From positions 1 through 31,031 of the forward strand of contig JBLIKP010000020.1 of NCBI GenBank assembly GCA_047635375.1: DNA of 31,031 nt, given 5' to 3'. Positions 30,932 to 31,031 of the stretch are shown here, in pieces (the stretch's first letter is position 1; each line of letters starts with the position of its first letter). The notes beneath the pieces were generated by a model, which had not been told where the DNA came from, did no database searches, and worked only from the letters and a program-made list of their open reading frames with translations. This DNA is from JBLIKP01 sp047635375. Lineage in GTDB: Bacteria; Bacteroidota; Bacteroidia; Sphingobacteriales; Sphingobacteriaceae. The position numbers and the translations under genes were made by a program.

Positions 30932-31031
30932 ATGATAAAACGACTTATTCTATTCTTAGTTCTAAATTTCGCAGCCTTGTCTATAGGAGGGTTTTTCACC
31001 GGAGAGGGTGTTCCATCAGATTGGTATTCAA
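30932..31031 (+). CDS. TspO/MBR-family protein, N-terminal part
   Basis: This partial gene of 33 codons starts MIKRLILFLVLNFAALSIGG and continues FFTGEGVPSDWYS to the edge. The first helix followed by GxxFTGxGVxSDWY is the typical start of Bacteroidota TspO/MBR (tryptophan-rich sensory) proteins, five-helix membrane proteins that bind tetrapyrroles and other hydrophobic ligands. The rest lies outside the window. It follows the redox module and has its own likely promoter with a hairpin in the leader. Confidence 0.7.
   Translation, partial: MIKRLILFLVLNFAALSIGGFFTGEGVPSDWYS

Overview
The window looks like chromosomal DNA of a Bacteroidota member, most likely a marine Flavobacteriales relative. 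The evidence is the set of core genes (ftsK-lolA, mpl, a LolA-family carrier, a GreA-like small protein next to a YwbE-family protein, rseP, a short DnaE-type polymerase), several -7 elements of the Bacteroidota type TAnnTTTG, A-rich start regions without strong Shine-Dalgarno sequences, and two relics of type IX secretion sorting-domain tails. No rRNA, CRISPR array, integrase or transposase gene was seen.

Layout. 1-6094 is a minus-strand cell-envelope and division block: the start of an L,D-transpeptidase, a PhnP-like metallo-hydrolase, a small conserved protein, a LolA-like carrier, FtsK and an Mpl-type murein ligase. 6150-9068 (plus) holds an M42-type aminopeptidase and a SulP anion transporter, each followed by a strong terminator. 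9130-14590 is a low-GC accessory island with long spacers and unrelated genes: an unknown secreted protein between integron-like recombination boxes, a minus-strand four-helix membrane protein, a lone GT4 glycosyltransferase, two paralogous YbjQ-like lipoproteins and a DUF2200 protein. It also holds a probable 5' relic of a group II intron and a possible attC site. It ends at a tRNA-Leu(CAA) gene with its own promoter and terminator.

14750-22764 returns to housekeeping functions: a secreted unknown, a lipoprotein pyrophosphatase overlapping a BaiN-type flavoprotein, a periplasmic serine hydrolase, a carboxypeptidase-regulatory-like protein, a GreA-like protein, YwbE and the site-2 protease RseP. 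23007-25982 is a solitary, visibly GC-richer DnaE-type polymerase with an altered PHP domain. 26229-26410 is a fold-back element. 26714-30296 holds a lipoprotein and a likely redox or carbonyl-stress module: a Crp/Fnr regulator, a quinone-type oxidoreductase and an Hsp31-like DJ-1 protein with a membrane anchor. The right edge has decayed sorting-domain tails and the start of a TspO-family gene.

The most striking structure beyond genes is a dispersed family of paired hairpins with a GGGTC...GACCC core in four intergenic regions (14796-15017, 18075-18304, 22850-22934, 30373-30904). At least twelve hairpins share a core while their outer arms differ yet stay complementary. The possible integron-like cassette in the island is the second candidate for a closer look.
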